A DNA stretch of 64,000 nt from positions 1,054,001 through 1,118,000 of the forward strand of contig NZ_CP154855.1 in the NCBI RefSeq assembly GCF_047302425.1. The letters run 5' to 3'. Position 1 is the stretch's first letter. Each line of letters opens with the position of its first letter. Below, one piece after another: positions 36,188-45,107 of the stretch. The notes beneath the pieces were generated by a model. It ran no database searches. It had not been told where the DNA came from and saw only the letters and a list, made by a program, of their open reading frames with translations. The DNA is from Oceanitalea sp047302425 (GTDB lineage Bacteria > Actinomycetota > Actinomycetes > Actinomycetales > Actinomycetaceae). A program made the position numbers and the translations under genes.

Positions 36188-38251
36188 ATGTCCGCACCCA
36201 CTGGACCCGACCGCGTCAGTGCGGGACGGGAGCGTGGCGGCCTGCGGGTCGCCGTCCAGAAGCTCGGCACCGCCCTGTCCAACATGGTGCTGCCGAACAT
36301 CGCCGCCTTCATCGCCTGGGGCCTCATCACCGCGCTGTTCATCCAGGTCGGGTGGATCGTCCTCGTCGGTGAGAACCTCTTCGGCTACACCGGCGGCTAC
36401 GGCCTGGTCGAGCACCTCGGCGGCTGGGGCGCCGGCTCGGTGGAGGAGGGCGGCAACGGCGGGCTCGTCGACCCGATGATCAAGTACCTGCTGCCGCTGC
36501 TCATCGGCTACACCGGCGGCCGGATGCTCTACGACGACAACCTGCGCGGCGGCGTCGTCGGCGCCATCGCCACCATGGGCGCGATCGTCGGCGCGGGCGT
36601 GCCGATGTTCCTCGGCGCCATGATCATGGGCCCGCTGGGCGGCTGGTCGATGAAGAAGCTCGACGCGCTGTGGGCGGACCGGATCCGCCCCGGCTTCGAG
36701 ATGCTCGTCAACAACTTCTCGGCCGGCATCTGGGGCATGATCCTGGCGATCCTCGGCTTCGTCGCCGCCGGTCCCCTCGTCGAGGCCTTCTCGGAGGCGG
36801 CGGGCAACGTCGTGCGCTTCCTCGTCGACAACAGCCTGCTGCCGCTCACCTCGATCCTCGTCGAGCCCGCGAAGATCCTCTTCCTCAACAACGCGATCAA
36901 CCACGGCATCTTCACGCCGCTGGGCACCACGCAGGCGGACGCCGAGGGCCAGTCGATCCTCTTCCTCATCGAGGCCAACCCCGGCCCGGGCCTGGGCCTG
37001 CTGCTCGCCTTCATGGTCGCCGGCACCGGCCTGGCCAAGGCCTCCGCGCCGGGCGCCGCGCTCATCCACTTCGTCGGCGGCATCCACGAGATCTACTTCC
37101 CCTACGTGCTCATGAAGCCCCGCCTCATCCTCGCGGTCATCGCCGGCGGCATGACCGGTGTGGCGACCAACCTCGTCTTCGACTCCGGCCTGCGGGCCCC
37201 CGCGGCGCCGGGCTCGATCATCGCCGTGCTCATCCAGTCCCCGGTGGGCAGCCTGCTCGGGGTCGTCCTCTCCGTCGTCCTGTCCGCGCTCGTCAGCTTC
37301 CTCATCGCGGTGGTGCTCCTGCGGGCGGGCAAGAACGACGACGACGGCGACCTCGCCGGCGCCACGGGCCGCATGGAGGAGATGAAGGGCAAGCGCTCGA
37401 GTGTGGCGAGCACGCTCACCGGCGGCGGCGGCGGCGTCGCGACGGTGACCCGCCCGATCAGCACCATCGTCTTCGCCTGCGACGCCGGCATGGGCTCCTC
37501 CGCGATGGGTGCCTCGGTGCTGCGCCGCAAGATCCGCGACGCCGGCTTCTCCGACGTCACCGTGGTCAACAAGGCGATCTCCACCCTGCGCGACGACGCC
37601 GACGTCGTCGTCACCCACCGCGACCTGGCCGCCCGTGCGGAGGAGCGCACGCAGTCGGCGGTGCACGTGTCGGTCGACGACTTCATGGCCAGCCCGCGCT
37701 ACGACGAGGTCGTCGCGCTCGTGGGGGAGAGCCGCTCCGCCGGCGCCCCGACCGAGCCCGCGCCGAGCACGTCGGTCCCCGCGACGGAGCAGCCCGCCCC
37801 GGGCGAGGCGTCCGCGGGGAGCCTGCTGGCGGCGGAGTCGATCGTGCTCGCGGGCCGCGCCACGACGAAGGCGGAGGCGATCTCCGAGGCCGGCGGCCTG
37901 CTCGTGGCCAGCGGCGCGGTGCCGGCGGCCTACGTCGAGTCCATGCACGAGCGGGAGGAGTCGGTCTCCACCCACATGGGCAACGGCCTGGCGATCCCGC
38001 ACGGTACGAACGAGGCGAAGAGCCTCATCAGCCGCACGGCGATCTCCTTCGTCCGCTACCCGCAGGGGCTCGACTGGGACGGTCAGCAGACGGAGTTCGT
38101 CATCGGCATCGCCGGGGCGGGCGACGACCACCTCCAGGTGCTCTCGCGGGTGGCCGAGGTCTTCCTCGACGAGTCCCAGGTGGCCCGCCTGCGCGAGGCG
38201 AGCAGCCCGCAGGAGGTGCAGGCCGTCCTCGGGGAGGCCGTGCCCGCCTGA
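36188..38251 (+). CDS. mtlA: PTS mannitol-type permease, IICBA fusion
   Basis: 687 aa. Membrane IIC domain to about residue 390 (LSNMVLPNIAAFIAWGLITA at the start, LFLNNAINHGIFTPLG, FVGGIHEIYFPYVLMKP), a IIB domain with phospho-Cys431 in VFACDAGMGSSAMGA, a Pro/Ala linker, and a IIA domain with phospho-His605 in GNGLAIPHGTNEAK. Imports a hexitol and phosphorylates it with phosphate passed from HPr. GAGGAGGAG precedes ATG 36188. Mannitol is the default prediction, but the partner genes leave galactitol or another polyol possible. Confidence 0.93.
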   Translation: MSAPTGPDRVSAGRERGGLRVAVQKLGTALSNMVLPNIAAFIAWGLITALFIQVGWIVLVGENLFGYTGGYGLVEHLGGWGAGSVEEGGNGGLVDPMIKYLLPLLIGYTGGRMLYDDNLRGGVVGAIATMGAIVGAGVPMFLGAMIMGPLGGWSMKKLDALWADRIRPGFEMLVNNFSAGIWGMILAILGFVAAGPLVEAFSEAAGNVVRFLVDNSLLPLTSILVEPAKILFLNNAINHGIFTPLGTTQADAEGQSILFLIEANPGPGLGLLLAFMVAGTGLAKASAPGAALIHFVGGIHEIYFPYVLMKPRLILAVIAGGMTGVATNLVFDSGLRAPAAPGSIIAVLIQSPVGSLLGVVLSVVLSALVSFLIAVVLLRAGKNDDDGDLAGATGRMEEMKGKRSSVASTLTGGGGGVATVTRPISTIVFACDAGMGSSAMGASVLRRKIRDAGFSDVTVVNKAISTLRDDADVVVTHRDLAARAEERTQSAVHVSVDDFMASPRYDEVVALVGESRSAGAPTEPAPSTSVPATEQPAPGEASAGSLLAAESIVLAGRATTKAEAISEAGGLLVASGAVPAAYVESMHEREESVSTHMGNGLAIPHGTNEAKSLISRTAISFVRYPQGLDWDGQQTEFVIGIAGAGDDHLQVLSRVAEVFLDESQVARLREASSPQEVQAVLGEAVPA

Positions 38252-38256
38252 GACTC

Positions 38257-38327
38257 GCGTCGCCCCTCCCGCTCACCGGTCGCCCCGCCCTCGCGGGGCC
38301 CCGGTGGTCGGCGGGGGCGACGCTTTT
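38257..38327 (+). terminator. Terminator after mtlA
   Basis: A long nested hairpin: outer stem GCGTCGCCCC/GGGGCGACGC (38257-38266 with 38314-38323), middle CACCGG/CCGGTG and inner CCCCGC/GCGGGG, followed by TTTT at 38324-38327. One of the few terminators here with a U tract. Confidence 0.85.
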
Positions 38328-38504
38328 GTGAGTGTTTGTGAACGCAACCATCCGGAAGTCGGAGCCGCGCCCACCCCGTGGACGACGGACGACGGAGAGG
38401 CGTCTCCGCCCGGGGACCGGTTTCTGCTCAAAGGCTTGCGCGGGGGGTGCTCGGTGCGGTCGGCTGTGCTGGCAAGGGCCATGGATGAAGAGGGGGACGG
38501 GCGG

Positions 38505-38873
38505 ATGGCGCGCTTCGCGCTCGGTGTCTCCACCGCGCTCGCCACCGGCATGGGCGTCGTCGGTGCGGTCGCCTCCTACGGTGAGGGGTCCTTCACGGTC
38601 GGCACCATCCTCGTCATCGCCGTGCTCGGCGGGGTGTCCGTGCACGCGGTCGTCAGCCCGCAGAGCTACGGCTACCCCCGGTTCACCGGCGTCTTCTACC
38701 GGGTGTGGGCCGCCGCCGTGCCCGTGCTCGCCGTGGCCGCGCTCGTGATGGGCACCTCCTCGGCCGACACAGCGGCCCGGTTCGCGTACTGGTCCGGCTT
38801 CGGGGCGATCGCCCTGCTCACCGGCGCGGTCGTGGAGCACCGCTCGACGCGCACGCCCGTCAACAGCCGCTGA
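38505..38873 (+). CDS. Small four-helix membrane protein, function unknown
   Basis: 122 aa with about four membrane segments (VSTALATGMGVVGAVASYG, TVGTILVIAVLGGVSVHAVV, VWAAAVPVLAVAALVMGTS, WSGFGAIALLTGAVVEH). I do not recognise the family. AGGGGG lies 8 nt before ATG 38505; an earlier in-frame ATG at 38481 has no ribosome site. It precedes the radical SAM gene on the same strand with 55 nt between, so the two may be co-transcribed. Confidence 0.65.
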   Translation: MARFALGVSTALATGMGVVGAVASYGEGSFTVGTILVIAVLGGVSVHAVVSPQSYGYPRFTGVFYRVWAAAVPVLAVAALVMGTSSADTAARFAYWSGFGAIALLTGAVVEHRSTRTPVNSR

Positions 38874-38928
38874 GCCGCCAGGGACGATGGTCCCGGGAAC
38901 CGCGCCGCCCGCGCGGTGGGATCAGGCC

Positions 38929-40122
38929 ATGGAGCGCAGACCCCTGCCCGCCGTCCGCTCGGTGCGCCACGACCCGGCCGACCGCCCGCTGCTGGTGATC
39001 TGGGAGGCGACCCAGGCCTGCGCGCTGGCCTGCGTGCACTGCCGGGCCGAGGCCCGGCCGGCCCGCCACCCGCTCGAGCTGGACACCGAGGAGGCGACCG
39101 AGCTCATGCGGCAGGTGGCCTCCTTCGGCCGCCCGAGCCCGATCTTCGTCATCACCGGGGGCGACTGCTTCGAGCGGCCCGACCTCTTCGAGCTGGTACG
39201 CCGCGGGCGCGAGCTCGGGCTGGCGGTGGCTGTCTCGCCGTCGGGGACGGAGAAGCTGGACCGGGACGCGCTGCGCGGCCTGCAGGACGCCGGGGCGACG
39301 GCCCTGTCGCTGTCCCTGGACGGCGCCTCGGCGCAGGTGCACGACGGCTTCCGCCGGGTGCCGGGCACCTTCGAGCGCACGGTGGAGGCGTGGCGCACGG
39401 CCCGGGAGCTGGGCATGAAGGTGCAGGTGAACTCCACGGTCTCCAGCCGCACCGTGCACGAGCTGCCGCAGCTGGCCGACCTCGTGCGCACGCACGGGGC
39501 CATGACGTGGAGCGCCTTCATGCTCGTGCCGATGGGCCGCGGGGTGGACCTCGGTCGCCTCACCGCCCGCGAGGCCGAGGACGTCCTCAACTACCTGTAC
39601 GACATCGGCCGGTACGTGCCGGTGAAGACGACCGAGGGGCACCACTTCCGCCGGGTGGCGCTGCAGCGCGCCGTTCTCGGGGAGCAGGGCGTGGACCACG
39701 TGGCGGCGCTGGGGCTGGGGGAGCTGTACGCCGAGCTCACCGAGCGCACCCGCGCGCTGGGCTGGGGCGAGGAAGAGCGGCGCCGCCGCCCGCCGATCAA
39801 CGTCAACGCGGCCTCCGGCTTCGTCTTCGTGTCCCACGTGGGGACCGTGCACCCCTCGGGCTTCCTGCCCGTAGTGGCCGGCAACGTCCGCCAGCAGCCG
39901 CTGCCGGAGATCTACCGCAGCTCGGAGCTGTTCACCGGGCTGCGCGACGGCTCGCGGCTGAACGGCCGGTGCGGGGCCTGCGAGTTCTCCGGGGTCTGCG
40001 GGGGCTCCCGCTCGCGCGCCTTCGCCACGAGCGGGGACCCCTACGCCGAGGACCCGCTGTGCGCCTACGAGCCGGGCTCCTTCCCCTACCCGCGGGAGCT
40101 GGCCGCGCTGCTCGTCTCCTGA
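38929..40122 (+). CDS. Radical SAM/SPASM protein (TIGR04053-like)
   Basis: 397 aa. The SAM cluster motif is CALACVHC (Cys31, Cys35, Cys38), followed by a GGD variant ITGGDCFERPDLFEL. The C-terminal half has NVNAASGFVFVSHVGTVHPS, VAGNVR and a SPASM-like cysteine set (CGACEFSGVCGG, then EDPLC). The whole layout matches the actinobacterial TIGR04053 family, related to AhbD/NirJ heme-modifying enzymes and peptide-modifying SPASM proteins. Reaction unknown. No precursor peptide or heme genes lie next to it. TGGGAT ends 6 nt before ATG, so a leaderless start is possible. Confidence 0.88.
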   Translation: MERRPLPAVRSVRHDPADRPLLVIWEATQACALACVHCRAEARPARHPLELDTEEATELMRQVASFGRPSPIFVITGGDCFERPDLFELVRRGRELGLAVAVSPSGTEKLDRDALRGLQDAGATALSLSLDGASAQVHDGFRRVPGTFERTVEAWRTARELGMKVQVNSTVSSRTVHELPQLADLVRTHGAMTWSAFMLVPMGRGVDLGRLTAREAEDVLNYLYDIGRYVPVKTTEGHHFRRVALQRAVLGEQGVDHVAALGLGELYAELTERTRALGWGEEERRRRPPINVNAASGFVFVSHVGTVHPSGFLPVVAGNVRQQPLPEIYRSSELFTGLRDGSRLNGRCGACEFSGVCGGSRSRAFATSGDPYAEDPLCAYEPGSFPYPRELAALLVS

Positions 40123-40154
40123 GGACGCCGCCCTCGCGGCCGCGCGGCCCCGCA

Positions 40155-40166
40155 TAGGCTGGCGGG
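40155..40166 (+). promoter_or_regulatory. -10 box of recQ, leaderless layout
   Basis: TAGGCT at 40155-40160 ends 6 nt before GTG 40167; no ribosome site. Confidence 0.5.
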
Positions 40167-42146
40167 GTGGGTGAGACGTGGACCGGGCCGGAGCCCGCGT
40201 GGGACGAGTGGCCGCCGGACTGGGACGAGCCGCCGCCGGACGACCACGAGCCGCCGCCGGAGTGGGCGACGGCTGCCGCCTTCGCGACGGACTCGGCCAC
40301 CGCGGAACCGCTGACGACGGCGCGGGCCGCTGCGGCGTCGTCGTCCACGCCGCTGGAGGCACTGACCAAGGTCTGGGGCTACGACGCCTTCCGCGGTGAG
40401 CAGGCCGAGATCATCGAGACGGTGACGCGCGGGGACGACGCGCTCGTCCTCATGCCCACCGGCGGCGGAAAGAGCCTGTGCTACCAGATCCCCGCGCTCG
40501 TGCGGGAGGGGACGGGCGTGGTCATCAGCCCGCTCATCGCGCTCATGCACGACCAGGTCGACGCGCTCGAGCAGCTCGGGGTGCGCGCCGCGTTCCTCAA
40601 CTCGACGCAGACGCCGGACGAGCGCCGCGACGTCGAGCGACGGCTGCTCGGCGGGGAGCTCGACCTCCTCTACCTGGCCCCCGAGCGGCTGCCGGTGGCC
40701 ACCGACCTGCTCGACCGGGCGCGGATCGCGCTCTTCGCGATCGATGAGGCGCACTGCGTGGCGCAGTGGGGCCACGACTTTCGCCCCGACTACCTCGGCC
40801 TGACGATCCTCCACGAGCGCTGGCCCGACGTGCCGCGGATCGCGCTCACGGCGACGGCGACGGCGGAGACGCGCGAGGAGATCGTGCGCAACCTCCGGCT
40901 CGACGGCGCCCGCGTCTTCGTCTCGAGCTTCGACCGGCCCAACATCCAGTACCGGATCGCGCCCAAGCAGGAGGCGCGCAAGCAGCTGCTGCGGCTGGTC
41001 AAGGAGGAGCACGACGGCGACGCGGGCATCGTCTACTGCCTCTCGCGGGCGTCGGTGGAGAAGACGGCGGAGTGGCTGAGCGGGCAGGGCGTGACGGCGC
41101 TGCCGTACCACGCGGGCCTGCCGGCGGAGCTGCGAGCGCGCAACCAGGCGCGGTTCCTGCGGGAGGACGGCGTCGTCATGGTCGCGACGATCGCCTTCGG
41201 GATGGGGATCGACAAGCCGGACGTGCGTTTCGTCGCGCACCTCGACCTGCCCAAGAGCATCGAGGGGTACTACCAGGAGACGGGGCGTGCGGGGCGCGAC
41301 GGGCTGCCGTCGACGGCGTGGCTCGCCTACGGGCTGCAGGACGTGGTGCAGCAGCGGCGGATGATCGCCGACGGGGAGGGGGACGCGCAGCGCAAGCGGG
41401 CGCAGACCCTGCACCTGGACGCGATGCTGGCGCTGTGCGAGACGGTGCAGTGCCGGCGCCAGCAGCTGCTGCGGTACTTCGGGCAGGACAGTGAGCCGTG
41501 CGGGAACTGCGACACCTGCCTCAACCCGCCGGAGGCCTTCGACGGCACGGTGCCGGCGCAGAAGCTCATGTCGACGATCGTGCGGCTGCAGCGCGAGCGT
41601 GGGCAGCAGTTCGGCGCCGGGCACCTCATCGACATCCTGCTGGGGCGGGAGAACGAGCGGGTGGTGAAGATGCGCCACACCGAGCTGTCGACGTTCGGCA
41701 TCGGCACCGAGCTGAGCGACGCCGAGTGGCGCGGGGTGGTCCGCCAGCTGCTGGCCCAGGGGCTGCTCCAGGTGCAGGGGGAGTACGGGGTGCTGGCCCT
41801 GACCGAGGCGGCGGGGGAGGTGCTGCGCGGGGAGCGCGAGGTGCGCCTGCGCCGCGAGCCGGAGCGGGTGCGGACCGCGCGGAAGTCCCGGTCCGGCGGC
41901 GGCAAGGCGCCGCTCGACCTGGACGAGCCGCAGCAGGCGCTGTTCCAGCAGCTGCGGGCGTGGCGCGCGTCGGTGGCCAAGGAGCAGGGGGTGCCGGCCT
42001 ACGTCGTCTTCCCCGACGCGACGCTCGCCGCGATCGCGCAGTCGCGTCCGGAGAACCGCTCCGAGCTCAGCGGAATCTCCGGGGTCGGCGCGGCCAAGCT
42101 CGAGCGGTACGGGGAGGCCGTGCTCGAGGTGCTGGCCGGAAGCTGA
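40167..42146 (+). CDS. recQ: ATP-dependent DNA helicase RecQ
   Basis: 659 aa 3'-5' helicase for recombination and fork repair. A low-complexity Asp/Glu/Pro-rich N-terminus (~60 residues) precedes the core: Walker A LMPTGGGKSLCYQIPAL, DEAH box AIDEAHCVAQWGHDFRPDY, TATATAETREEI, ETGRAGRDGLPS; zinc site from CETVQCRRQQLL to CGNCDTC; winged helix; and a C-terminal HRDC domain (FQQLRAWRASVAKEQGVPAY). Complete in all RecQ domains. Confidence 0.95.
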   Translation: MGETWTGPEPAWDEWPPDWDEPPPDDHEPPPEWATAAAFATDSATAEPLTTARAAAASSSTPLEALTKVWGYDAFRGEQAEIIETVTRGDDALVLMPTGGGKSLCYQIPALVREGTGVVISPLIALMHDQVDALEQLGVRAAFLNSTQTPDERRDVERRLLGGELDLLYLAPERLPVATDLLDRARIALFAIDEAHCVAQWGHDFRPDYLGLTILHERWPDVPRIALTATATAETREEIVRNLRLDGARVFVSSFDRPNIQYRIAPKQEARKQLLRLVKEEHDGDAGIVYCLSRASVEKTAEWLSGQGVTALPYHAGLPAELRARNQARFLREDGVVMVATIAFGMGIDKPDVRFVAHLDLPKSIEGYYQETGRAGRDGLPSTAWLAYGLQDVVQQRRMIADGEGDAQRKRAQTLHLDAMLALCETVQCRRQQLLRYFGQDSEPCGNCDTCLNPPEAFDGTVPAQKLMSTIVRLQRERGQQFGAGHLIDILLGRENERVVKMRHTELSTFGIGTELSDAEWRGVVRQLLAQGLLQVQGEYGVLALTEAAGEVLRGEREVRLRREPERVRTARKSRSGGGKAPLDLDEPQQALFQQLRAWRASVAKEQGVPAYVVFPDATLAAIAQSRPENRSELSGISGVGAAKLERYGEAVLEVLAGS

Positions 42147-42213
42147 CGTGGGACGCCGCTGCACACGGCACCTCTCGTCAGCCCCGGGTGCCGGTCGTTG
42201 TGGTGCGGAGGCG

Positions 42214-42867
42214 TCAGATTGATCCATCTGGTGACTCAGTCTGACGGTCCGGGGCGAAGCCCCTGGTCGTGCCCGCCCGAGCAGCGACCGCGATCCCGGC
42301 ATCCCACCCCGGAGCCCGGCCGGATCTTGGCCTGAGTCGCGTGGCGTCCACACCGGATGCCGTGAGCAGCCACGAGACCAGCGAGTTGCTGTTCCACATG
42401 TCCCCTGGCGGCCGGACGGCTCGGCCCCACGTGAGCGGCGGGACGTGGGTGAGCCGGCCGAGGAGCGTGTCCGTCCGTTCCGCGGTGAGCGGGATGACGA
42501 CGGGCACACCAAAGGCATAGGTGCGGTCGGACAACTCACCGTCCGGCCACGCCCGTACCTCGTAGCGGAAGGCACGGAGGCGGCCGAGCGCACGCAGCCC
42601 CACCGGCCCGCTCGCGACGACGCCGCGTGCCTCCGCTGGCTGCCCTCACGCCGGCGTCATCTCGACGACGTAGCGGCTGGTGTCCGTGTAGACCTCGAGA
42701 GCGGCGTGGAGGAGAGGCTCCGGCGCCCGGTGCTCTCGACGTGCCTGGAGGCGCTCCCACCACCTGCTCGTGTGGACGACGACGTGCCCGCCCGCACCCA
42801 CGGGCAGCCACCACAGCTCGGCGCGAGGGTGGGGGCGAGCGCTCGTGCCCTGCGGCGAGGGACCCAC
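42214..42867 (-). pseudogene. Conserved hypothetical gene interrupted by an in-frame TGA
   Basis: Reading from GTG 42867, the frame gives AELWWLPVGAGGHVVVHTSR, then LLHAALEVYTDTSRYVVEMTPA, a TGA at 42646-42648, and continues without shift as GQPAEARGVVASGPVGLRAL, FRYEVRAW, DMWNSNSLVSWLL and APGWDAGIAVAARAG to 42214. From memory, related actinobacterial proteins read through this point with Trp-Gly after MTPA, so TGG to TGA is the simplest explanation. The downstream part could still be made from GTG 42603. Function unknown. About 217 codons in all. Confidence 0.6.
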
Positions 42868-43011
42868 ACGTCGACGCTACTGCCGCTCGCGCGGGCCGAC
42901 CAGGGACCGATGGCCTCCGGAGCGCTGTCCACAGATTCACCTCAAGGGGCTGACACCGCGCGCAATTGCCCCTAGGTTGGCGTCCATCATCCGCTCCGGG
43001 GGGTGCGTGAC

Positions 43012-44247
43012 GTGAACCAGGCAACGGTGCTGCTCGAGGACGAGGTGCGTGAGCTCGTCCGCCGCCGTGGCCTCGACCCTGCCCGCGACACGGCCGGGGT
43101 GCGCGCGCTCGTGGCCGACGCGATCGCCGACTACGACAGCCGCTCGGTCGCCGGGCTGGTGCCGCCCGTCGTCGACCCGGAGCAGACGGCCAAGGACGTC
43201 CTCGACGCCGTCGCCGGTCTCGGCCCGCTCCAGCGCTTCCTCGACGACCCGACGATCGAGGAGGTGTGGATCAACGAACCCGGCAAGGTGTTCGTGGCGC
43301 GTGCGGGCCGTGCGGAGCTGACGACGACGATCCTCACCGAGGCCCAGGTCCACGAGCTGGTCGAGCGCATGCTCCGTATCTCGGGCCGCCGCCTGGACCT
43401 GTCCTCCCCGTTCGTCGACGCGTCCCTCGCGACGGGGGAGCGCGTGCACGTCGTCATCCCCGACATCACCCGCCAGTCGTGGGCGGTCAACATCCGCAAG
43501 TACATCGCCCGCGCCACCCGCGTCAGCGACCTCGTCGCGCTCGGCTCCCTCACCACCCAGGCCGCCGCCTTCCTCGACGCCGCCGTGGTCGCCGGTTTCA
43601 ACATCCTCGTGAGCGGGGCGACGCAGGCCGGCAAGACGACCATGGTCAACGCGCTGTGCGGTGGGATCCCGTCGCACGAGCGCATCATCACGTGCGAGGA
43701 GGTCTTCGAGCTGCGGCTGGCCAACCGTGACGTTGTCGCCATGCAGTGCCGCCAGCCCAACCTCGAGGGGACGGGCGAGGTGCAGCTGCGCCGCCTGGTC
43801 AAGGAGGCGCTGCGGATGCGCCCGGACCGCATCATCATCGGCGAGGTCCGCGAGGCGGAGAGCTTCGACATGCTCATCGCCCTCAACGCCGGCATCCCCG
43901 GAATGTGCACCGTGCACGCCAACTCCGCCCGCGAGGCCGTGACGAAGATGTGCACCCTGCCGCTCCTGGCCGGTGAGAACGTGTCGAGCACCTTCGTCGT
44001 GCCCACGGTCGCCTCCGCCGTCGACCTCGTCGTCCACCTCGAGCTGGACCGGCACGGACGACGGCGGGTGCGCGAGATCGTCGCCGTCACCGGTCGGTCC
44101 GAGGAGGGTGTCGTCGAGACGGCCGAGATCTTCACGATGCGAGGCGACGCCCTGCGCCGGGCGGGGGGCTTCCCTCCGGACGCTGAGCGGTTCGAGAGAG
44201 CCGGTTACGACCTCGCGGAGCTGCTCGCCCAGGACTCCGGGCGGTAG
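43012..44247 (+). CDS. Tad/Flp pilus assembly ATPase TadA (CpaF-like)
   Basis: 411 aa secretion ATPase that powers pilin polymerisation. N-terminal domain, then TIEEVWINEPGKVFVARAGR, Walker A GATQAGKTT, CEEVFELRLANRDVVAMQCR (Asp box) and Walker B/His box MRPDRIIIGEVREAESFDML. GTG 43012 is chosen since GGGGGG lies 8 nt upstream; GTG 43003 is possible. TAGGTT at 42973-42978 is a likely -10. First gene of the pilus operon; no TadZ gene precedes it as it usually does. Confidence 0.92.
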   Translation: MNQATVLLEDEVRELVRRRGLDPARDTAGVRALVADAIADYDSRSVAGLVPPVVDPEQTAKDVLDAVAGLGPLQRFLDDPTIEEVWINEPGKVFVARAGRAELTTTILTEAQVHELVERMLRISGRRLDLSSPFVDASLATGERVHVVIPDITRQSWAVNIRKYIARATRVSDLVALGSLTTQAAAFLDAAVVAGFNILVSGATQAGKTTMVNALCGGIPSHERIITCEEVFELRLANRDVVAMQCRQPNLEGTGEVQLRRLVKEALRMRPDRIIIGEVREAESFDMLIALNAGIPGMCTVHANSAREAVTKMCTLPLLAGENVSSTFVVPTVASAVDLVVHLELDRHGRRRVREIVAVTGRSEEGVVETAEIFTMRGDALRRAGGFPPDAERFERAGYDLAELLAQDSGR

Positions 44248-44249
44248 AC

Positions 44250-45107
44250 GTGGGCACGGTGGCGGGTCTGCTCCTCGGTGCGGGCCTGCTGCTGGTCTGG
44301 CTCTCCTGCTCGCCGCGGCCGGTGCGGGTGCGCCGCCCCTCGCGGTGGGCCGAGCGTACGCAGGACCTGCTCGTCCGGGCGGGCGCTCCGGCCGTGACGC
44401 CCGGGAGGCTGGCGACGGCGTCGGTGGTGCTCGCCGTCGTCGTGCTGCTCCTCGCCTACGGCTTCACCGCCTCCCCGCCCATCGCGGTGTGCTTCGGCGC
44501 GATGGCGGCGGCCGTGCCGAGCCTCCTCGTCCGCGGCCGCGCCAGGCGGCGCCAGGTCGAGCTGCGTGCGGTGTGGCCGGAGGTCGTCGACGACCTCATC
44601 TCCGCGATCCGCGCGAGCCTGTCCCTGCCCGAGGCGCTCAACGGCCTGGGGGAGCGCGGCCCGGAGGAGGTCCGGCCCCAGTTCCGGGCCTTCGGGGAGG
44701 ACTACCGGGTGACCGGGAGGTTCACCGAGTCGCTGGACCGGCTCAAGGCGCGGCTGGCGGACCCGGTGGCCGACCGGATTATCGAGGCGCTGCGCATCAC
44801 CCGGGAGGTGGGCGGCTCGGACCTCGTCCGGCTGCTGCGCACGCTGGCGCAGCTGCTCCGGGAGGACCTGCGCACGCGCGGCGAGCTCGAGGCCCGGCAG
44901 AGCTGGACCGTCAACGGCGCCCGCCTCGCGACCGCCGCACCGTGGGCGGTGCTGCTGCTCCTCAGCGGCAGGCCGGAGACCGCGGCGGCCTTCAACTCGG
45001 CGGCCGGCGTGCTCGTGCTGGCGACCGGCGCCGCGGTCTCCGGGGTGGCGTACTGGCTCATGGTGCGGCTCGGCCGGCTCCCCGAGGAAGCGCGAGTGCT
45101 GCGATGA
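44250..45107 (+). CDS. Tad pilus platform protein TadB (T2SS F domain)
   Basis: 285 aa membrane protein, with helices at the N-terminus (GLLLGAGLLLVWLS), VVLAVVVLLLAYGFT, and C-terminal AAPWAVLLLLSG and VLVLATGAAVSGVAYWLMV. The central cytoplasmic stretch VWPEVVDDLISAIRASLSLP, EALNGL and FTESLDRLKARLADPVADRI is the T2SS F domain. GTG 44250 starts 2 nt after the ATPase stop. With TadC it forms the inner-membrane platform. Confidence 0.88.
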   Translation: MGTVAGLLLGAGLLLVWLSCSPRPVRVRRPSRWAERTQDLLVRAGAPAVTPGRLATASVVLAVVVLLLAYGFTASPPIAVCFGAMAAAVPSLLVRGRARRRQVELRAVWPEVVDDLISAIRASLSLPEALNGLGERGPEEVRPQFRAFGEDYRVTGRFTESLDRLKARLADPVADRIIEALRITREVGGSDLVRLLRTLAQLLREDLRTRGELEARQSWTVNGARLATAAPWAVLLLLSGRPETAAAFNSAAGVLVLATGAAVSGVAYWLMVRLGRLPEEARVLR

